64,000 nucleotides of DNA, taken from contig NZ_JAFBEX010000015.1 of the NCBI RefSeq assembly GCF_016908975.1, positions 1 to 64,000 on the forward strand, read 5' to 3'. Every line of letters starts with the position of its first letter. Positions within the stretch are counted from its first letter, which is position 1. A model generated the notes under the pieces. That model worked only from the letters and a program-made list of their open reading frames with translations, was not told where the DNA came from and searched no databases. This document shows, one piece after another, positions 60,138-64,000 of the stretch. Both the position numbers and the translations under genes were made by a program. This DNA comes from Neobacillus cucumis (GTDB lineage Bacteria; Bacillota; Bacilli; Bacillales; Cytobacillaceae).

Positions 60138-60166
60138 CAAACACCATTCTTTCCCGATGGTGTTTT
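60138..60166 (+). terminator. Terminator of mntH
   Basis: AAACACCAT and ATGGTGTTTTT arms. Confidence 0.8.
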
Positions 60167-60207
60167 TCCATTTTATTTAACTTTCTTCCTCTTCCTATTT
60201 AAAAAAA

Positions 60208-60224
60208 CCCCTCAAAAGTGAGGG
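60208..60224 (-). terminator. Terminator of the VWA-like fragment
   Basis: CCCTCAC, loop TTTTG, AGGGG followed by seven T on the minus strand. Confidence 0.75.
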
Positions 60225-60233
60225 ATTTAGTGG

Positions 60234-60665
60234 TTATGCAACCTTAATGGCTTTACCAAATGGCACGCGCGGCAAGAAATCCCCTGGGACGAGCCAAAAT
60301 AATTCAAAATCAACCTTTTCAATCTCCTCAGAAAAAAATCCGGTGACATCGGTTATATAAAATAGTGTATCAATCTGTTCTTCTTTCGCCCACTCTAATA
60401 CTAATGTATAGGAAGATTTCCCATGTGTCTGATACTTTATCGAATCACTTTTTACAGGGGAAATGCTTCTAATTTTAAAATCTGCTTGAACCAATAAGGT
60501 ATCCGGTTTTAACTGTTCAAACAGTTTGACTATGTTATTGATAAGGATAACGGGTGCTTCATTTGTAGAGGTATCCACCGCCAATGCCACCTTTTTTCCT
60601 TGCCGCTGCTGAATCATAGAAAGTATGGTTTTATGCCATCTCAAACCCCAACAACCCCTTTGCAT
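60234..60665 (-). pseudogene. VWA-like (DUF2201) C-terminal fragment
   Basis: 143 codons. RWHKTILSMIQQRQGKKVALAVDTS and a C-terminal DFELFWLVPGDFLP with PFGKAIKV match the C-terminal VWA-like half of DUF2201 proteins, which are usually about 400 residues. The N-terminal metallopeptidase part is missing and no ribosome site precedes the ATG. A truncated remnant is likely, though expression from 60665 is possible. Confidence 0.6.
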
Positions 60666-60818
60666 TGAATGAGTGAACTATCTTATTTTGGATTTTTGGG
60701 AAAGGGTTTATGATTGGTTAATTGCGGGAAAATCTTCTCCCAATATAATTTCCATTATATTTTCTCCAAAAGGATCATTTACTTATGAGACTTTTTTTAT
60801 ATATGGTTCATACTAGCA

Positions 60819-61328
60819 TTAGTGGTTAAAAAACTCCTGTTTTTTCTTCAGGTACTCTTTTTCACACTTTAACAGCTGATAATGAACAGAATTTCCCTCT
60901 TTCTTTTGTTTGCCTGCCACTACCCATTCAAGGTCCGTTAGTTTTAAATGGATAGCTACGTTTGTATTATCAGGTTGTTTATAAAGTAAATAGGCTTCTT
61001 TAGGTTTTACATAAAGAGTCGGTTTACCTCGCGAGGCAACTATAAATTGTTTATGTAATGATTGATAGTTTTCATCGACTTCTTTTCCGCCGTAAATCAT
61101 ATGGGCAGCATCTAAATCCTTATCGGTTACTTCTATGTATTTCTTATTATCAATATCAAGCCCAAGTTCACTAATAATATCCTTCATAATGGCTTTATTA
61201 TATGTTTCATCCCGATTTTGCATGTCCTCAAGGCAATCCGAGGATAATCGAGGAAGTTCATCTGCCTGGGTAATAAGCGGACAAAGGATGATCATTAGAC
61301 TCCAGAACATTATGGATATTTTTTTCAT
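60819..61328 (-). CDS. Secreted protein of unknown family
   Basis: About 169 residues with signal peptide (MKKISIMFWSLMIILCPLITQA), then DCLEDMQNRDETYNKAIMKD and a mixed fold with YLLYKQPDNTNVAIHLKLTDLEW. AGGAGG lies before ATG at 61328; the frame opens at 61439 without such a site. Function unknown. Confidence 0.65.
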   Translation of the reverse strand: MKKISIMFWSLMIILCPLITQADELPRLSSDCLEDMQNRDETYNKAIMKDIISELGLDIDNKKYIEVTDKDLDAAHMIYGGKEVDENYQSLHKQFIVASRGKPTLYVKPKEAYLLYKQPDNTNVAIHLKLTDLEWVVAGKQKKEGNSVHYQLLKCEKEYLKKKQEFFNH

Positions 61329-61508
61329 AAATAATCCTCCTAACCATTTAAACTTATTATTCGGTCTTACCGAATGAACTATACGGTTAAAAGCTGACAT
61401 ATCTATTATTATGAATAAATTACAGCTATACAGGGACAACCATGCTATAATAAAAATACTGACTATTCAGAAATCAAATAAATATATAAATTATAAGGGG
61501 GAAGAAAT

Positions 61509-63164
61509 TTGATCTATGATGTGATCGTGGTTGGCGCCGGACTTGCCGGCTTAGTTGCAGTTTCAGAGCTGGCTGGTGCAGGTAAAAAAGTTCTTCTTCT
61601 AGACCAAGAGCCAGAAGCATCTTTAGGTGGCCAAGCATGGTGGTCATTCGGTGGTTTATTTTTAGTTGATTCACCTGAACAAAGAAGGATGGGCATAAAG
61701 GACTCACGAGACCTGGCCTGGCAAGACTGGTTAGGAGCAGCCGGCTTTGATCGCGAGGATGATGAAGATTATTGGGGCAAAAAGTGGGCAGAATCCTATG
61801 TAGATTTTGCTGCCGGAGAAAAACGACAATGGCTATACGATATGGGGGTTCGCTTCTTTCCGGTCGTCGGCTGGGCTGAGCGTGGGGGTTATACAGCGGA
61901 AGGCCATGGTAACTCTGTACCCCGCTTTCATATTGTCTGGGGAACGGGTCCCGGAATTGTAAAACCATTCGAGGAACGAATGCGCTTGGGGTTGGCAAAA
62001 GGTCTCGTTGATTATCGTCCGCGCCATCGTGTTAATGAATTATTGAAAGAAAATAGTAAAGTTGTCGGTGTGCGCGGTGATATTCTCATCGAGAGTTCAG
62101 TAGCTCGAGGGGAAGCCAGTTCACGTGAGGTAATTGGAGATTTTGAATTCCGCTCCAATGCTGTTCTGGTGACAAGCGGTGGTATCGGCGGAAATCATGA
62201 ATTGATTAGGAAAAATTGGCCGTCACGACTTGGTGATCCACCAAAACAAATGATTTCTGGTGTTCCTCTGCATGTGGATGGCAGAATGCTTGCCATCACG
62301 GAAAATGCCGGCGGGCGAATTGTCAATCGTGATAGGATGTGGCATTATACCGAAGGCATTAAAAACTGGGATCCGGTTTGGCCAAACCATGGGATTCGAA
62401 TACTTCCTGGTCCCTCTTCGATATGGTTTGACGCAAAAGGAAATCGCTTCCCTTCACCAAACTTCCCCGGTTTTGATACACTAGGAACCCTAGAAGCTAT
62501 CATGAAATCAGGCTACGATTACTCGTGGTTTATCCTAACCCAAAAAATTATTGAAAAAGAATTTGCCCTTTCCGGTTCTGAACAAAATCCCGATTTAACA
62601 GGAAAGAGTGTTAAAAAGGTTCTGGCCCGTATCCTACCGGGACCCACTGCACCGGTAAAAGCGTTTATGGACAAAGGGGAGGATTTTATTATAGCAAACA
62701 CACTGGAGGAATTAGTGGAGGAGATGAATAAGCTGACTGGAGATAACCTCCTGAAAGTGGATGAGCTTAGGCGGCAAATTCTCGCACGTGACCGAGAAAT
62801 CGATCATAAATTTACCAAGGACTTACAAATAACAGCGATGCGAGGGGCACGGAACTATTTAGGGGATAAACTTATTCGGGTGGCACCCGTCCATAAAATT
62901 CTTGATCCAAAGATGGGACCGCTTATAGCTGTCCGTTTAAATATTGTCAGCCGAAAAACACTAGGCGGGCTGCAAACGGATTTATCTGGAAGAGTACTTG
63001 ATATAACAGGTAATCCGGTGCCAGGGCTATATGCTGCTGGCGAAGTCTCAGGATTTGGCGGCGGAGGCATTCATGGGTACCGTTCCCTTGAAGGTACATT
63101 TGTCGGGGGCTGTCTCTTTACTGGAAGACAGGCCGGACGGGCCCTTGTCAAGGAACTAAATTGA
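61509..63164 (+). CDS. FAD-dependent dehydrogenase (fumarate reductase/KstD-like)
   Basis: 551 residues. N-terminal FAD motif VVGAGLAGLVAVSELAGAG, a substrate domain, and a C-terminal AAGEVSGFGGGGIHGYRSLEG with FAD-binding Gly residues. It fits the FAD-binding dehydrogenase subgroup near 3-ketosteroid dehydrogenase and fumarate reductase flavoproteins (YWGKKWAESYVDFAAGEKR is distinctive). Cytoplasmic. Substrate unknown. TTG start after GGGGGAAG. Confidence 0.85.
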   Translation: MIYDVIVVGAGLAGLVAVSELAGAGKKVLLLDQEPEASLGGQAWWSFGGLFLVDSPEQRRMGIKDSRDLAWQDWLGAAGFDREDDEDYWGKKWAESYVDFAAGEKRQWLYDMGVRFFPVVGWAERGGYTAEGHGNSVPRFHIVWGTGPGIVKPFEERMRLGLAKGLVDYRPRHRVNELLKENSKVVGVRGDILIESSVARGEASSREVIGDFEFRSNAVLVTSGGIGGNHELIRKNWPSRLGDPPKQMISGVPLHVDGRMLAITENAGGRIVNRDRMWHYTEGIKNWDPVWPNHGIRILPGPSSIWFDAKGNRFPSPNFPGFDTLGTLEAIMKSGYDYSWFILTQKIIEKEFALSGSEQNPDLTGKSVKKVLARILPGPTAPVKAFMDKGEDFIIANTLEELVEEMNKLTGDNLLKVDELRRQILARDREIDHKFTKDLQITAMRGARNYLGDKLIRVAPVHKILDPKMGPLIAVRLNIVSRKTLGGLQTDLSGRVLDITGNPVPGLYAAGEVSGFGGGGIHGYRSLEGTFVGGCLFTGRQAGRALVKELN

Positions 63165-63169
63165 AGCAA

Positions 63170-63210
63170 GGGGATGGTTTTTATGCACACTACGTATAAA
63201 AACCATCCCC
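63170..63210. terminator. Bidirectional terminator
   Basis: GGGGATGGTTTTTAT and ATAAAAACCATCCCC arms, about 11-base loop. Confidence 0.85.
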
Positions 63211-63226
63211 TGTTTTACATTTCACA

Positions 63227-64000
63227 TTAATTCGTAAACATAAACTCTGTTCGACTACCAGCTTGTCCAGAAGTTACTTCGAGTCTTACATCGATTCTCT
63301 CTTTTAACTCAGGAACGTGTGAAATAATTCCCACCATCCGACCACTGCTTTGGATATCCATTAATGCCTCAATTGCTTGATCAAGTGATTCAGGGTCAAG
63401 CGTACCAAAACCTTCATCAATAAACATCGTCTCTAACGATACACCGCCGGCATAGTTCTGTACCACATCTGCTAATCCCAAGGCAAGTGATAACGATGCT
63501 TTAAAACTTTCTCCACCTGATAATGTTTTGACATGGCGTTCCTGACCTGTATATTGGTCAAACACCAGCAATTCCAAGCCACTCTGGACATTCCCTTTTG
63601 AGCGATCTGTTTTTCTTTGCAGCCTATAGCGTCCAGAAGTCATTTTTCGTAAGCGCATATTCGCTTCCCGTAAAATATCATCTAAGAAAGCAGCAAGTAC
63701 ATAGCGTTCAAAGGTTATTCGCAAATGATTTTGTCCCCTGGCAATATCAGAAAGATCACCAATAATGCTATACCGTTCCTCCAAGGCCTTTACCTCGTTA
63801 TTCAGAAGAACGACGCGGGTATAAATTTCCTCATTATCACGCTTTTTAACAAATAAATCAGTTCGTTCCTGTGTCAGCATGTCAATTTCACTTGCAAATT
63901 TCGCTAACTCTAGCTTAATTCCCTCAACATCCGGCGTTTTTACTTCGGCTAGAAGATCGGTTAATTCCTTCAACCTGTCGGAAACAGAGCGTAACTCCTC
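63227..64000 (-). CDS. sbcC: Exonuclease subunit SbcC, C-terminal part (runs off the window)
   Basis: About 257 residues are visible; the gene continues beyond 64000. Coiled-coil remainder (to about residue 110 of the visible part), then the ABC-type signature LSGGESFKASLSLALGLAD and Walker B MFIDEGFGTLD, followed by the D-loop and His of SHVPELKER. SbcCD cleaves hairpins and processes DNA ends. The N-terminal Walker A and the sbcD partner lie outside. Confidence 0.93.
   Translation of the reverse strand, partial: EELRSVSDRLKELTDLLAEVKTPDVEGIKLELAKFASEIDMLTQERTDLFVKKRDNEEIYTRVVLLNNEVKALEERYSIIGDLSDIARGQNHLRITFERYVLAAFLDDILREANMRLRKMTSGRYRLQRKTDRSKGNVQSGLELLVFDQYTGQERHVKTLSGGESFKASLSLALGLADVVQNYAGGVSLETMFIDEGFGTLDPESLDQAIEALMDIQSSGRMVGIISHVPELKERIDVRLEVTSGQAGSRTEFMFTN

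Noticed and set aside
61474..61998. 174-codon minus-strand frame
   Set aside because: It is the antisense shadow of the flavoprotein dehydrogenase gene and has no ribosome site.
1..64000. tRNA or rRNA genes
   Set aside because: No tRNA cloverleaf signature (GGTTCGA..CC type T-arm with matching acceptor) or rRNA sequence was noticed.

Overview
The window is low-GC Bacillota DNA, most likely a Bacillaceae chromosome (Bacillus/Neobacillus type). The reasons are strong AGGAGG-type ribosome sites with frequent TTG/GTG starts, rho-independent terminators on almost every unit, a proline T-box, Rex operators before a type II NADH dehydrogenase, FosB (a bacillithiol enzyme), LtaS, a YknXYZ-like export system and two dispersed palindromic repeat families that I recall from Bacillaceae genomes. 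I ran no database search; family names rest on recognised motifs.

Region 1 (1-9.4 kb) is an accessory array. Small unrelated genes (GNAT, membrane proteins, FosB, a second VOC enzyme, several tiny membrane proteins, a secreted nuclease, lipoproteins), nearly all on the minus strand, are separated one by one by the same boundary element. Each boundary has an imperfect inverted repeat around a conserved core (GCAGG read on the minus strand, CCTGC on the plus), then in most cases a short terminator hairpin often closed by a UNCG-type tetraloop, and in about half the copies a second half-site running into the 3' end of the gene. This looks like a gene-cassette array with a recombination-site-like boundary. 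At least thirteen candidate copies are visible between 74 and 8520.

Region 2 (9.4-22.9 kb) holds a pseudogene, a DUF4236 protein, an M50 protease and two unknown genes, then a block of five co-directional genes: three large tyrosine recombinases, a TnpC-like coiled-coil protein and a short divergent recombinase (Tn554-like organisation). The recombinase promoter carries two LexA/SOS boxes, one lying between -35 and -10. A second LexA box, overlapping a 15/16 match to the chromosomal parS site, lies at 13.52 kb. A corA 3' remnant at 22.7 kb marks the probable island edge. The working idea, inference only, is an SOS-controlled recombinase set that moves the nearby cassettes, an integron-like arrangement without an IntI-type enzyme.

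Region 3 (22.9-64 kb) looks like ordinary chromosome. It holds an LTA-like module (MGDG-synthase-type glycosyltransferase, MFS, LtaS); an M42 peptidase; TatA; a Rex-controlled NADH dehydrogenase; an ABC-2 exporter with a GDSL hydrolase; flavohemoglobin; DegV; a VWA protein; prolyl-tRNA synthetase with its T-box; a copper-like membrane protein, a PepSY protein, a two-component system and YknXYZ; a MarR-MmpL pair with an operator palindrome; a TerD-TerB fusion; SelB; MntH; a flavoprotein dehydrogenase; and the C-terminal part of SbcC running off the end. Between 39.7 and 40.9 kb are two arrays of 52-bp hairpin repeats, and between 57.5 and 58.5 kb there are dispersed repeats, a MITE with a 9-bp target duplication and an IS1182-like remnant.
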